From Yamagishiella unicocca (lineage: Eukaryota; Chlorophyta; Chlorophyceae; Chlamydomonadales; Volvocaceae), in assembly GCA_003116995.1 (NCBI GenBank), contig BDSL01000156.1, forward strand, positions 1 through 64,000: a DNA stretch of 64,000 bases. Direction: 5' to 3'. Every line of letters begins with the position of its first letter. Positions within the stretch are counted from its first letter, which is position 1. The translations under genes and the position numbers were made by a program. Shown one piece after another: positions 45,056-57,457 of the stretch. The notes under the pieces are model-generated. The model made no database searches, was not told where the DNA came from, and saw nothing but the letters and a program-made list of their open reading frames with translations.

Positions 45056-48000
45056 TCAGCACCACCGGGGTCGGTGAACTGAGCCGAGCCCCGTGTCCGC
45101 CTCACTCCACACACCCTCACCGCCCGCCGCGCCCCCGGCCCCCGCCCCGGCCCCGGCCGCCTCCCCGGCCTCGGCCCCCACCGCCCCCGCGGCCACCGCC
45201 CCGCGGCCACCGCCCCCGCGGCCACCGCCCCCGCGGCCACCGCCCCCGCGGCCACCGCCCCCGCGGCCGCCATCACGCCCGCCAAACCCGCCCCGCCCCC
45301 TGCCGCCACCCCTTCCGCCCCCGTCACGGCCGCGGCCGCCCCCGTCGCGGCCGCGGCCGCCGCCCCCTCCCCGGTACCCTCCACCTCCCCGGGAGAGCCC
45401 GCGGCCGCCGCCGCCGCCAGCACCGCCCCGGCCGCGGGGACCCCTGCCGCCCGCCCCCTTGCCCATTGCCCCTCCCCGGCCGCCGCCGCGCCCCTTCCCA
45501 TCACCGCCATCGTCATCGTCGTCATCATCTCCGCCCATGTCGTCACTGCCGTCCAGCGGCCCGCCCAGACCGTCGTCGTCACTGCCGTCGTCGTCCTCCG
45601 CTTCCTCGCCGCCGTCGTCGTCGTCATCGCTGCCGCTGCCGCCCTCGATGACGTCGTCCGCCTCGTCATCGTCACTCGGCACGTAGTCAGCAAGGATGTC
45701 GTCCTCCCCGTCGAACGCCAGGCCCGCTGCCGCGTCCCCGTCCTCATCCTCATCGCTGTCGGCCGCGCGCTGCCGCTTGGCGGCGGCCTTGGCGGCCGTC
45801 TTGGCGGCCTTGCGCCGGGCCGCACTGCGCTCCTCCTCATCGCTGCTGTCGCCGGCGCCGCCTCCGTCCATCATGTCCTCGTCGTCGTCGCCGTCGCCGT
45901 CATCCTCCTCGTCACCCCGGGCGCGCTTGGCCCGCTTGTTGCCCTCGCGGCGCTCGCTGTCCAGGTCCACCTCGTCGGCCTTGCGCGCTGCCGCCCGCTG
46001 CACCGCCCGCTGAGCCAGGGCTGCTGCGTACTGCTGCAGGGGGGCGCGACCCGCCTCGTGCTCGTCACGCAGGAAGCCCTGGGAGGGGGCGGGCGAGAGG
46101 GGGGGAGGGGGGGTGACGAAAGCGAGAGGGGGGTTGGGGACGAAAGCGAGAGGGGGGGCGGGGGGATGATGACCGGACGGCGTAGCGGTGACCTCAAGGC
46201 AGGAGGTAGGGCAGGGGGAGTGCTGGCTGGCCAGGAGCCCAGCAGTGTCCTGTCTTGGCCATCACCTCCGCACCCCTGGCCGGGACGCGCCCCCCTAGCC
46301 CGCCCCCTGCCCCCCCCCCTCCCCCCCCCCTAGCTCACCTGCACCTTTGCGCTGTCCTTGGGTCCGAAGTCCACCCGGTCCCGGTGCGACCCCACCCAGG
46401 CCACGTTGCGCTGAACGGCCTCGAGCAGCTGCTTGCCGGAGCGCCTGCGGGCGGGGGAGGGGCGGGGAGGGGGGATCCAAAAATACCCGATTACTCGGGA
46501 CGTGGGAAGGGTAGTTGGCGCACAGATTTCGGGGGAGGGAGAAAGGGGGGTTAGGGTGTGAGTGAGTGCCTAAGGTTCGGCAGCAGGATGGTGGTGACGG
46601 CGGCGGCGCCCGAACCGAGACGGGGCGACGGACGAAAACCCTAAAGCCCCACCCTTTCTTCCCCACACGGGTCTGCCTTGCAACCCTCTCCGCGCCCACC
46701 CCCTTGTTCCCTTCCCTGTCCCTCACCCCCCTGCCCGCACCCACTTGAATCGCTCGACGGGGCACCCCTTAACGAACTTGCGCAGGTGCAGCAGCGGCAC
46801 ATGCGCCAGCTCGGGGAAGGCGATGGAGCAGGACCAGCAGGCCAGGTGGTCGGCCAGGATCTCCAAGACCTGGGGGGCCAGGTGGGGGGGAGGGAGGGGG
46901 TGAGAGGGTTAGGAAAACGGGCGCAACAAAGACGGATTGAGCGGCTCCTTGACCCGACAGCACCGGCAGCACCAAATCTCAGACCTGAGCCCCCCCCTGG
47001 TCCCCTTGCCTTCCCCCCCTTACCTTCCCCCCTCCCCCAACCCAGTCCCCCTCCCTCTCCCCCCCACCTGTGTCACCACCTCCTCCTGGCAAGCCGCCGA
47101 CCTCAGTAGCTGCTTCCCCAGCTTGAGCTGCAGCCCCAGGTCGGGGCAGCCCCCGGACACCGCCCCCTTGCCGCCGCCGGGGCCCTTGCCGCCACCACCG
47201 GGGGATTTGCGCAGATCCGCCCAGCCCAGGGCCTCCAGCGCCAGCGGCGCCACCGGCACAAACACACCCGCCTGAGCCGCCAGCCTGCCGGGGTGGGATG
47301 TGGGAGCAGCCGCGGATTCAGGATCCAGATCAAAACATCAGAACAAGACAGAACTTAGACGGCCCCCCGCCTACGGCTTTCCTCTCATACTTCCCCTTCC
47401 CCGACCCCGCGCCCCCCCACCTGTCCTAAGGGTTTTTCTCGCAACCACGGGGTTTTCCTCAAAACCCCCACCTGTTATTTTCTGTAAGCCCACCTGTTTA
47501 GCGCCCTAGCCAGCCTCAGCCTCAGCGGGAAGTACCGCGGCGTGGGCACCAGCCGGGCGGCACCCAGCAGCAGCTGCACCAACGGGTACACCAGCGGGCG
47601 CAGCTCGGGACGATCCGAATGGGCCCCGAGGACCTGGCGGGGGGGAGGGGGGTGTCAGGAGACAGGCGGGAGTCAATACACACGTCGACATGGGGTACAG
47701 GCGTCAGTCTAGGGAGGGGGAAGTGGGCCGCGGGTGTGGTGGGTGCTGTGGAGGCGGCGGCAGCAGCAGCGGCGGCTCCTCACCTTGGCCCACAGTTCCA
47801 GGCAGTTGACGGTCTGCCAGCAGTAGACCTGCTTGTAGGCGTCCACGCTCTTGGAGGTCAGGGCGGTGCGCATCAGCTGCGCCAGCTGCCGTACGGCGGT
47901 GAAGGCGTGCTGGTACGAGGCCTGCAGGGGGGGGGCAGAAGGGGGGAGGGTAAGAGCGTGAGATGCGGGAGGGGACAGTAGAGGGGGTGGGTGGCGCACA

Positions 48001-51000
48001 GGGAGCTGCCTCCGGAACCTGTCCAGAGGGCTGCCTTTGGTCTGCATGCTGAGCCTCCCCTGCCCCCTCCTCCCCTGCCCCCTCCTGCCCTGCCCCCCCT
48101 TCCTTCACGGGTCTTCCTCGAAACCCTTCCCCCCCTCGCCGCCCTCACCGCCATGTCCAGCCCCCACAGCTCCGCAGCGCATGTGGACATGAAGGCGATG
48201 TGCGGGGCGGAGGCGGCGGACACGAACTTGGCGTTGGACACGAAGGTGCGATACACACCCTGCAGGGGGGGAGGGCCGGGGAGGAAGTAGGGAGAGAGGG
48301 CGTCGAGCGGGGGGCGGGGGAGGAGGCGGCGGAAGGCGAGGAAAGGAAGGGGCAGGGCATGCGGGCTAGCACCTGGCCGCTCATCCCGCCTCTGCTGCCC
48401 CCTAGGCCTGCCCCAGCTTCCTAGCTGCCCCACCTTGAGGCAGTTGTCCATTGCGGGCTTGGGCAGACCGACGGCCATGGCGCGAATGGCAAGGAAAGCC
48501 TGGAGCAGGGGGGGAGGGGAGAAGGCATGGGGCGGGGGCGATGAGAGACTTCAGGAGGAGGTGCTTCAGGTGCCTGTTTGTGGGTCAGTCCTGATGGTGC
48601 GTCCAGGCGGCCGTGTTTTGTCCCCGGGATCAAGTCCCACCTCCCCCGCTGCTGCCCGATGGACCGGACGGCGCCTCTGGCCCCGCATCCACCCCGCACT
48701 ACCCGCCCCTCCCCGTTTTACTCATCAGTGCCGACCCACGGGTCGCCCCTCGTGCCTCACCCGCAACCCCTCCCCTCCCCGCCCGCCCACCTGCAGCCGG
48801 GGCGCCACCTCCCCCGTGCCGAACACCCCCAGGCAGCCGCGAAGGAAGCGGTCGCGCAGCCGGTTGAAGGGCGCCAGGAGCGACACGCTGGCCCTGTGGG
48901 GGGGAGGGGGGGGGGAGGGGGAGTGGAGGTGGGGGGGGCGGGGGAGGGGTTGGCGGAGGTGGGGGGGGGTGAGGGAGGACGCAAGCGAGGGATAGAATCC
49001 AAAATGCACTGACGGCGGCGCAGGTGCCAAGACACCAGCTCCCACCACCACCTCCCAGCAGTGGGGCGGTGGCTGTTAGGACTTGGTGGCTGTGGCGGTA
49101 GTGGCGGTAGTGGTGGAGGTCTCAGACACCAAAATCCCTAACCCCCCCCGCAGGGCGCACCCCACCCACCTGAGCCGCCTCAGCGTGAACGCCAGCAGCG
49201 CGGGATCCGTGATGGATCCAATCAGGTGGATCGAGTTGCCCCAGAATGACTTGACCAGCGGCCCCACCTTCCGCCACCTGCGTCAAGACCGGCAACAGAG
49301 CTTAGCAGCAGAGCTTAGCAGCAGAGCTTAGTAGCAGAGCCGACAGTGGCGGCAACATTAATTACAAACAGCCCTCCCTGCACGATCGGCGGCAGAGCCC
49401 CACGATCGTACGACAGCGGCCCCGGCATGGGCGACGAGCCGGCCAGGCCCCCCCCCTCCGCTGCGGCCCACCTGCTGTTCTTGGTGAGCTTCTCCTCCGC
49501 CTTGCTGAGCCCCGCGACTGAGCCCTGCTCCGGGAGGCCCATCAGGCGGCGGAATATTCCGTCCGCCTCCCGCAGCATGAACAGCATCACGGCGTTGTAG
49601 ACGGAGGAGGAGGTGATCCGGAGCTTGCCGGAGTCCAGGTCCTCTGGGGCAGCCGGGGGGGGTTACAGAAGAGAACCGGTTACTCGACATGGGAAGTGCA
49701 GCTGATAAACCCCCGGGGTGCGCGGAAGACCCGTGTACGAAGGAATAAAACGTTCAGAACAGATGTGTCCGCTGCCACCCCAGCCCCCTGGCCCACTTCC
49801 ATCCGCCCGTGTCCCCCCTATGCATCCCCCCTTCGTGCGGCTGGCTCACCCTGTGGGTCCCCGTAGTGGCAGGCCAGCCGGTAGGCGCGAATCAGGAAGC
49901 CGAAGGACCCGAGGGCGGGGGGCTTGGCGCCGGGACCGGAGCCAGCCTGCCCCAGTGCGGCGGCGCACCAGCGACCGACCAGGGCGCTCGTCACATCGAT
50001 GCGGCCTGGGGGCGAGGGAGGGTGTCAGGGGAAGGGGGGCACACGGCGGTTGGCGGTTGGGGGTTGGCGGTTGAGGGGTTCTTCCAGCGGCCACAGAGAG
50101 CGCACCCAGCAGGGTTCCGTGGAATCAGATTTGAGGCGGCTCCCGGGAAGGGTTTTCTTCCCGCCTCGCCCCACCGCCTCCCCCTCCTCCCCTGGCCGGC
50201 CCCCCAGCCACCCACCTGACGTCCCCGCGGGCTCCTCTCCCCCCTCTGACTGCGGCTCCTCCGCCTCCTCCTCCTTGTCCGCCTCCTCCTTCTTCTTCTT
50301 CTTCTTGTCCGCCTGCTCAACGATGCACAACCCAGATCAGCACGACCCGTCAGGGGAGCGCATCAGCAGCAGCGAGCCGCACGACAGCGAAATAGCAGAT
50401 ACACCCACACCTCCGCCGCGCCTAGGTGTCAGCAAAGAAGGGCAACAGACCCTCCCTGGAGCCCCGCCATGACTGACTGGCCGGCTGGCCGACTGGCTGA
50501 CTGACTGGCTGACTGACCGCTGGCAAGACACACCTTTTTCGCCTTCTTGGCGTCCACCTCCTCCTCGTCCTCGTCCTCGTCCTCGTCGTCCTCCTCAGCA
50601 TCCGAGTCGTCGTCTTCGCCGGCTCCGAAACCCAGCAGCTCAGCGTCCGCATCCTGCACAACCGCAACCGCCGCAACCGCAACAGTTATAAGCACCACCG
50701 CAACCGTCATAACCACCACTGCAGCCGCCCAGCGGCATGCCACGCAGGGCAGGTGGCCAAGTGTTTCGGCAGAGCACGCAACGGCAACGAGGCTGCGCCC
50801 AACTGCCACAACCAACACCAACCGCCAACCGCTCACCTTGAGGTACTCGTAGAACTCGGGGTCCCTCTCCCGCAGCGCCTCCAGCTGGGCCCTACGGTCA
50901 AGTACAACAGCAACGCGCGATGAGGGCGGTGCAGCGTGTGTATGTCGCCCCCTCCCCCTCCCCCCCTGCGGCACCCAGGGGTTCCCCCTCAAACCCCCGC

Positions 51001-52392
51001 CGGCGGGCCCAGATCCTGCCCCTGGACTCTCCGTCCCCGGGCGCTGTGACAGGTAACCTCGCGGAGCGGTAGCCTCTCCACCCTCCCCACCATGAGGGCG
51101 GCACCCCCCTCGACCGCCGCTACCTGTGCTTTGAGATCTCGCCCTTGAGCCGCCTGTTGTCGTGGACCACCGGGTCAGCTGCACCGGCCCCCGCCGCCTC
51201 CTCCTCCTCGTCCTCGCTGCCAGCTGCTCCATCCTCCCCATCCGACAGGTCCGATAGGTCAGCACCGTCCTCGTCCTCCTCCTCACCCTCGCCGTCCTCG
51301 TCCTCATCCTCATCGCTCAATCCCTCTGGCTCGTCGCTGAGCTCGTCGTCGTCGGCGCTGACGTCATCGTCGTCCTCAACCTCCTCCTCGAAGCCCCCCT
51401 GGAGCCGGTCCGGGCGCAGCGTGCAGCACCCAACGCTGTCAGTGTACGGCACCCCGCCCCCCAGGCCGCCGCTCAGCAGCCCCCACCCCGCCCCCCAGGC
51501 CGCCGCTCAGCAGCCCCCACCCCGCCCCACGCCAATGCCAGCCGAGCTGCTCGGCCCCGCCAGCAGGGCACCCCACCCCACATGACGTCCCCTACCCCCT
51601 GCCGCCGCCTTCGCCCGAACTCCCCTGGCCATGCCGCCCAAAGCCAGGCTTTGCAACGCACCACCCAGCCCAAGTTCCCAACCCAGCCCATCCCAAAATT
51701 ATCCTGTTCGTCGAGTAAGTACTGCTGCTCCCTCGCCTGAGGAGCGAGCTGGCGAGGACCTACCCCCAAAGCCCTCCGCACCCCCCCGGCTATCCAGCCT
51801 TTTCCCCCCCCTGCACACACGCACGCACGCACGCACGCACCTGCAAGAACTCCTCCGCATCCATGTCGTCAAAGGCGGCCTGCCGCTTCGCCTTGCCCAC
51901 CCCGCCCTCCTTGCGGAACTCATCTGCAGGGGGAAGGCGGCAGGGGGGAGGCGGGGAGGCGCCGAAGAGGGAGTGACGGGCAGAGGCAAGAGGAATGCGG
52001 TGCGGGACGGCAACGCCGGCTGCACGGGTTCGGGGGGACAGTAACCCCGACCAACAGAACTCCCCACGACGTGCCTCCCCACGACGTGCCAGCAGTAGGG
52101 AACACCTAGAGGAGTAACAATCGCTAGTTGTAGCTTCGGGGGGGGGGCGCCGGGGTCGCGACTTCACGGAAGGTGTTGAGTTGTAGGCCTTCGCATACCT
52201 CCACCCGCACGACCCTTTTCTGCACGCCCGTTTTGTTCTCTCACCTCCTGCTTTGACGACTGCTGGAGCGCGACTGCCGTTGTGCGGCTGGCGGCGGCCC
52301 CCTGTGATGCGCTTATGCTTTCGCCGAATATGAATTGCATTCTTCAGATGGCCCTTCTTGGCCATCTTCTTCGTTGCTTTGTTGGTGCCCAT
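45056..52392 (-). CDS. NOC2: Noc2-type nucleolar complex protein with Gly-Arg-rich tail
   Basis: Eighteen exons (minus, high to low): 52245-52392, 51841-51923, 51124-51398, 50837-50891, 50534-50653, 50216-50312, 49850-50005, 49472-49643, 49170-49277, 48791-48893, 48434-48499, 48149-48259, 47784-47921, 47494-47633, 47068-47284, 46745-46869, 46339-46444 and 45056-46078; 1080 residues, all phases consistent. The N-terminus is basic, followed by acidic DEED stretches. The central 430 residues are the Noc2 helical repeat: VGPLVKSFWGNSIHLIG, VYRTFVSNAKFVSAAS, YQHAFTAVRQLAQLMRTAL, KQVYCWQTVNCLELW, and ILADHLACWSCSIAFPELA with LRKFVKGCPVERFK. Noc2 works with Noc1 and Noc3 in assembly and export of pre-60S ribosomes. 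Exon 18 adds a long acidic region and about 100 residues of RGG/GR repeats, which most Noc2 proteins lack. The ATG is followed by a Lys/Arg-rich nucleolar-type segment. Confidence 0.95.
46483..46530 (+). repeat. Family A copy in Noc2 intron 16
   Basis: Diverged copy with ATACCCGATTACTCGGGACG followed by TGGGAAGGGTAGTTGGCGCA. The right half matches 29815-29833. Confidence 0.65.
47426..47470 (-). repeat. Family B copy in Noc2 intron 14
   Basis: Reverse complement reads GAGGAAAACCCCGTGGTTGC followed by GAGAAAAACCC, close to the family consensus. Confidence 0.6.
49659..49742 (+). repeat. Adjacent family A and family B repeats in Noc2 intron 7
   Basis: 49659-49700 is a family A copy (GGGTTACAGAAGAGAACCGG, then TTACTCGACATGGGAAG). 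49706-49742 is a family B copy (GGAAGACCCGTGTACGAAGG). Both lie in the intron between exons 8 and 7 of the Noc2 gene, on the strand opposite to transcription. Confidence 0.75.
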
Positions 52393-53372
52393 GGCTGCTG
52401 GCTGTCGCGCAGCGGCGCGATGACGGCGCAATCAACGTTCTCAGGGGTGCCTCTTCCCCTATAACGAACGAACTATCCTCTATTTACTGTTCCAATATCG
52501 GAGCTACGGGTACAAACAATCCTTACGTGCTCGAGGAAGGCGGCTTCTCACCGTTCATAACCAAGAACGGCGCAATACCCAAAGAGCTGGGATATAAAGA
52601 GACAACCGAAACGTTCAACGCTTGCAGTTTCTAAATTGGGTTCAGGCATATAACTGTCGCAGTGGACGTTGTCGTACGTCGGCGGCAACGATCGCCGGTT
52701 CGCCAATTCGCATACACGTTAAACCCGACAACTACGAACAAATTCCGTCAGCAATTTCACATTATATAATGTGTTATTTACTTGCCTATGTGCCGTTAAA
52801 TTCACATCCAGGCCGTGCCAGGCCGTCGTCTCGAGACATTAATCACCGGAGCAAGTACTCTATTGTCAAGCGAAAGCACAACGAACTGCGACAGCCATGA
52901 CCTCCGTAACGGGCGAACCGAAGGGGAACAGCGGCAGACGTCCACGCGCCCAAGCCGCTATCGTGGGGAACTACTTCCCCCCCGTTCCCACGCACCGCCT
53001 ATTCGCTGGCTTACTACGGCAAGTCCGAATACGTATCCTTCACTAATGGCACGAGGTTTCGGAGCCGTCCGTACCAAGGACAGGCTGGCCGTTCCTATGT
53101 ACGGCATTGAATTAAGCATGTTGCATCGCTCCAGCACCTCGCTCCAGCAGCTAGCTAGGCACGGTTATGGCTAGATACAATAGCAAGCTGGCTAGGCAAG
53201 TATGTACGACTACCGGATCAGAGCTCGTGGCCGGCGCCCAAGCTGTCCCCTGCACCAGTCTAGTGCAGACCGGGGTGGCGACGGCAAGGCCAGCAGCCGC
53301 GTTGTGCGGCCCCGGCCTACAGATTGGGGTGGGGACTGCAAGGCCGGCAGCCGTGTTGTGTGGTCCCCGCTC
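52393..53372. promoter_or_regulatory. Intergenic region upstream of Noc2, downstream of glycosyltransferase
   Basis: 980 bases hold the Noc2 promoter (right next to 52393) and the 3' UTR of the GT61-type gene. The stretch 52450-53150 is less GC-rich with no supported ORF. A 54-base tandem duplication is at 53272-53379. Confidence 0.5.
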
Positions 53373-53379
53373 CTACACC
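53272..53379. repeat. 54-base imperfect tandem duplication
   Basis: GGGGTGGCGACGGCAAGGCC at 53272 recurs as GGGGTGGGGACTGCAAGGCC at 53326. The two units diverge at about one base in eight. It overlaps the stop region of the glycosyltransferase gene. Confidence 0.75.
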
Positions 53380-56300
53380 TTGCTGCTCGCGTTGCGGCGG
53401 CCGCGGAGATCCTCAGCGCGGAGTAGCTCCACAAAGATCCGCACCCAGCCCTCGGCGCTGGTGGAGCGGTTGCGGGCGGCGCACACCGCCACCGCCGCAA
53501 TGAAGCTCACCAGTGAGGCGGCCAGGACCAGGTCAAGCGCGTACGGCTCGACAGCCCTAACCCATTCGAAAAAAGGATTGGATCCTGCAGGTGTGGAGTG
53601 CGGACAGTGCGACGGGTCAGTCCAGGGGGGTGTACGGTGGAGGCAGCCACTAGCGGCGCCACATGGCGGGCCAAATGCCAGGGCGACACCCGCCCCTGGA
53701 GCAACTGAACGCCTGCCAGGGAGAGCCGCGTAGCAGGCTTGCAGCCCGCCTGGAGCACTGGCAGCATTACACTGCTGGGGCCTTCTATTGCTCCTCCCGG
53801 CGCCTGGGTCCCGGCCGCGGCCCCCCGACCTCCTCATCTCACCCGCAGTCCCGCAGCCTCGGCACCCGGCCCCACACACGTAGACAACGATCCAATGGCT
53901 GAGCTGGTTCTGTCTACACCTTGCTTGAGTTAGCAGACGGGGTGCGGCCGGAGTGCTCCCTCCCCTCCCCCTGTCGTCTCTGTTCTCATACCTATGTCGT
54001 GTAACCGGTCTTTGTGCCAACCCCTGTCGTCTCGTCCCTGCGCTCAGGGTTCCCCGCCCTCACACACCGGTGACAACCGCCGCCGCTTCGCGCCGGTGCT
54101 CGTCCACCATGCGCTGCGCCGTCTCGTCCATCACGTGGGTCAGCTTCGCGGCTACGGCATCTGGGTCGTCCGCGGATTCCACATCGTAGTACGGCAGGCC
54201 CAGGAAGGCGGCGATGTTGTGGTAGTGGTAGTTGCCGCCCGAGTTGTGCATCACCTCGATGACGGACGAGCTGCTGGGCCGCAGCCAGACCTCGTTGAAC
54301 ACACCCGCGCCGTGCACCGCAACCAGGATGCTGGTGCGGGACAGCACTGAGAGCTGCGCGTTTGAGGGGGGCCCCGGGAGTGGTAGGCGGTCGGGGGGGA
54401 GGGATAAGGGGCGGGACGCGGGGGCCCTCGCGGTCGACAAACGGAGGCCGTGGGATCCAAGACGGCCGTGGGATCCAAGACTGACGTCTTACCACTGCAG
54501 ATTTCCCCTTGCCGGGCCCCCCCCTTCCCCGGGATCTCGGTATTTCGCCTGTGTCGGTTCCATGGTCTTCCTCGCTGCCTCTTACCCATCCCAGGCCTGA
54601 CCCGGCCTGACCTGATCCGGGTACCAGCGGTGGTCCCCCAGTTCCACTGGGGCGAACTCGAAGTACACGGGCAGCTGGCGGCAGTCCGGTGCCGTTGGGT
54701 TGCGCAGGCAGCTGCGGCTGTTCCACTCCTGCACGGCGCCGCTGAGTGCCCGCAACAGGCCGTCCTCGTTGGGCAGGATCATGCGCTGGCTCTGCGCGTC
54801 GGGAGGAGTACGGGCGGGCGGGCGGAGGTGGGAAGCTGCCGCAACAGCTTCGCAAACGGTCATTACGTTACTCCGGGAGGCTCTCCCGTACGACGGCTGC
54901 AAGGAAAACCCCGTACTCGCGTGCACCCCTCGGCCCCCGGGTGCAAGCGAGTGGTGCCGTACGTGCTGGGCACCCGATCCCCGCACCTGCCAGCTGCTCA
55001 ACGTGCCCGCGTTGGCCGCTTCGAAGTGGCGGCGGGACACCCAGGTGACCCGCCCCACCACCGTCTCGCCGTTCTGGCGGTGCTGCCCCTCCGGCCAGGT
55101 GTAGCTCTCCGGCCGCATGTCCGCCATCAGCGCGTGCGCCCACTTCATCACGGCGGTGAAGAACAGGGACCTGGGACCGCACCGGGCACCGCCACATGGG
55201 GGTTGACGGTTGAGGTCCAGGGCGGGGGAACAGATGGAGGGTGTATACAGCGCGAGCTGGATCTGGATTTGGATCGAAATCTGAGGCTGACAGAGCCCCC
55301 GCCGCGCAACGTCTTTTGGTGCGGCAGCCGGCCGGCAGATGCGCCCCCTAGGTCCCGCTGCCGCCCGCCCTTCCGTCGTGTCGCACTCCCGAGCTGCGCG
55401 CTCGGTGACCCCCGGTGGCTCCCGGTGCACGTACGGCCCCACCTGCACGAGGTGGGCTGCCCGGGCCAGAAGTGCGTGTAGAGGCTGCGGTGCGGCATGG
55501 CGGCGATGAGGGCGTTCTTGAAGCACGTGCCCGGGGGGTAGGGCCGGGTGCGCAGGAAGCGGATGCGGTGGGGGTAAGCGATGCGCCGCCACAGCTCCAG
55601 GAAGAATCCCGGGGGGTGGCCGTCGGTGGTGATGATTGTGATGCCCTGCACATACACCGAGAGGCCGACCGGAGCGGGGCAGGGTGGGGTGGGGTTAGCA
55701 GGCCGCAATCATGCCTTTCTTTTTCCCATCCCAGCCCGGGAAGCAGGGTCATCCGCTCCCCGCCCTCCCCTTTCTTTGCGCCCCGAGCCCTACCTGCTGC
55801 AGCAGCTCTTTGCGCGGGTAGATCCAGAGTGCGGCGAAGAAGTTGTTGACCTCCTCGAAGTGGTGGAAGGCGTTGGCGGGGTCCATGCGGGTGACGAAGT
55901 ACACGGGGTACGACACCGTACGGCGGGGGTCGGAGCAGGCCTCCATCACTGGCGCCCCCCGCGGCACCGTCTCCAGTGCGTCGTACAGCCAGCGGTCCGT
56001 GTGCTGGTCGGCGACCTGCGGCGGCGGGGGCTGGCGACCGGGTCGGTGCGGGCCACCGCGGGAAGTCCCAACCCCCATACACATGGAACACTCCTGGAAG
56101 ACAAACACCCCCTCCCATACACACATGCGCCCACAATCCTGTCCCGTCGTGTAAACGGTTTTTATGCCCCCCCCATACATACGGAACAAGCACTGGAAGG
56201 CCCACCCTACAAACACGGACCAACCACGGACCAACCACGGACCAACCACGGACCTTGCCCTCCGGTCCCCCGCTGCTACGGTACGGATAATACACCCACG

Positions 56301-56979
56301 TCTGCACGGCTCCAGGGAGGCGGCTTCACCGGCGAGCAGGCCACCCGCACGGAGCCCTTCTTGGGTGTCGGGAAGCGGGCTTCCGGCCTCGAGAGCACCT
56401 CCCCCAGGAAGTCTTCCGAGTCGAGGACCAGGTTGGTGGCGGTGCAGAACTGGGGGAGCAGAGGGGTATGGGGCAAGAGGCGCGGCTGCCTGTCACACTG
56501 TCGCCCACCAGCAGCCTGAACACTGGGTCGTTCCCCACGGTTCACACCCTGCAGCTCAGAAACGGCCCCACCAAGCTTCCGACGTTGTTTGACCCATCGT
56601 CACGATGTGGGTGCTCGTAGCAGCTGAAGGTCGATGTGCCGCCGGAGCGGCAGATATCCCGTCTAGCTGCCTTCCATTTGCTGAGATACCCCTGACCGAA
56701 TTGACCGTCACACTTCCAAGATGTGCCATTCTTCTTCAGCTCTGCTCGGGCTTCATCGAGCCAGTGCTGTACCATCAACTTGTCTTTCCACGCCATAATA
56801 TGCGTCGGAACTGGGTAATGCAACCCTCGATCAACCGATACCACAGAATCCGCCGATGACAAAACTGCGACAACGTAGGCTTGCAGAGCGATGGCCAGCA
56901 ACCAGGCTCGTAACGCATGCCCCCGTCCCAGCACGTCTCTCTCCCCTCTCGTAACGCCTTTGTTGATCGCTAAGATCAT
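53373..56979 (-). CDS. GT61/DUF563-type glycosyltransferase, membrane-anchored
   Basis: Eight exons (minus): 56548-56979, 56330-56449, 55794-56015, 55443-55645, 54987-55170, 54612-54791, 54068-54353 and 53373-53584; 612 residues, all phases consistent. It has type II topology: a short basic N-terminus, then a hydrophobic anchor (AWLLAIALQAYVVAVL, residues 24-40). The luminal part has family-like blocks: FCTATNLVLD, YPVYFVTRMDPANAFHHFEE with VNNFFAALWIYP, ITIITTDGHPP, and RMILPNEDG. It also has the C-terminal hallmark LVAVHGAGVFNEVWLRPSSSSVIEV. Relatives add xylose, arabinose or O-GlcNAc to glycans in the Golgi or ER, so a role in glycosylating wall proteins is plausible but unproven. Odd point: the last exon encodes a second hydrophobic segment (LVLAASLVSFIAAVAVC, about residues 561-577). 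The start could lie upstream at 57249, where the frame is still open. Confidence 0.82.
54893..54918 (+). repeat. Family B repeat in glycosyltransferase intron 5
   Basis: GGCTGCAAGGAAAACCCCGT followed by ACTCGC, on the strand opposite to the gene. Confidence 0.55.
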
Positions 56980-57457
56980 AATGCGCTGTTGCTCACGATG
57001 GTCGTCTCCCGTGCAATTTTGCCGAAGGCATATTAGGCATCCGTCCGGCCATAACGATGATACGTTGGTGCTGCATGATACAAGCGCAGTGTTGGTGCAG
57101 CTACATCGAAAGCCTTCACTGTTCTTCATATGACTAAAATACTGATCGCGACATCGCATGCCCATGTACTGCGTCGCCAAATTTAAATGTATTGCCCCAT
57201 GGGCCATGGCGTGCAAGCATACCGCTGACAAATTGCTTCGATATACCATATATCCTCCACTTGTTCTCGTCGCGGATAATCTTTGTTACTGGCGTGCAAT
57301 TTAGTGGGGAACTAGGTTGACTTCGTAATTCAGGCCCTCGGCTAAAAATCGGTTCTAAGAGAGTTCACGTACCTAGCTACTGGTAGTTTCGTACAGCCGG
57401 TCGCTACGCAGTGCTCTGAGTTGCCAGACGGAGCAAATGGGGTGACGACGGCAGCCG
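56980..57457. promoter_or_regulatory. Divergent promoter, glycosyltransferase (-) and MYND gene (+)
   Basis: 478 bases of lower GC content separate the two start codons. The minus-strand frame of the glycosyltransferase is open back to 57249, so part of this may be coding or a 5' UTR. Confidence 0.5.

Noticed and set aside
56979..57249. Longer N-terminus for the glycosyltransferase starting at 57249
   Set aside because: The frame is open, but the added 90 residues come from the low-GC stretch, contain many Cys and Met, and would bury the membrane anchor well inside the protein. The ATG at 56979 gives a normal type II topology. Not fully excluded.
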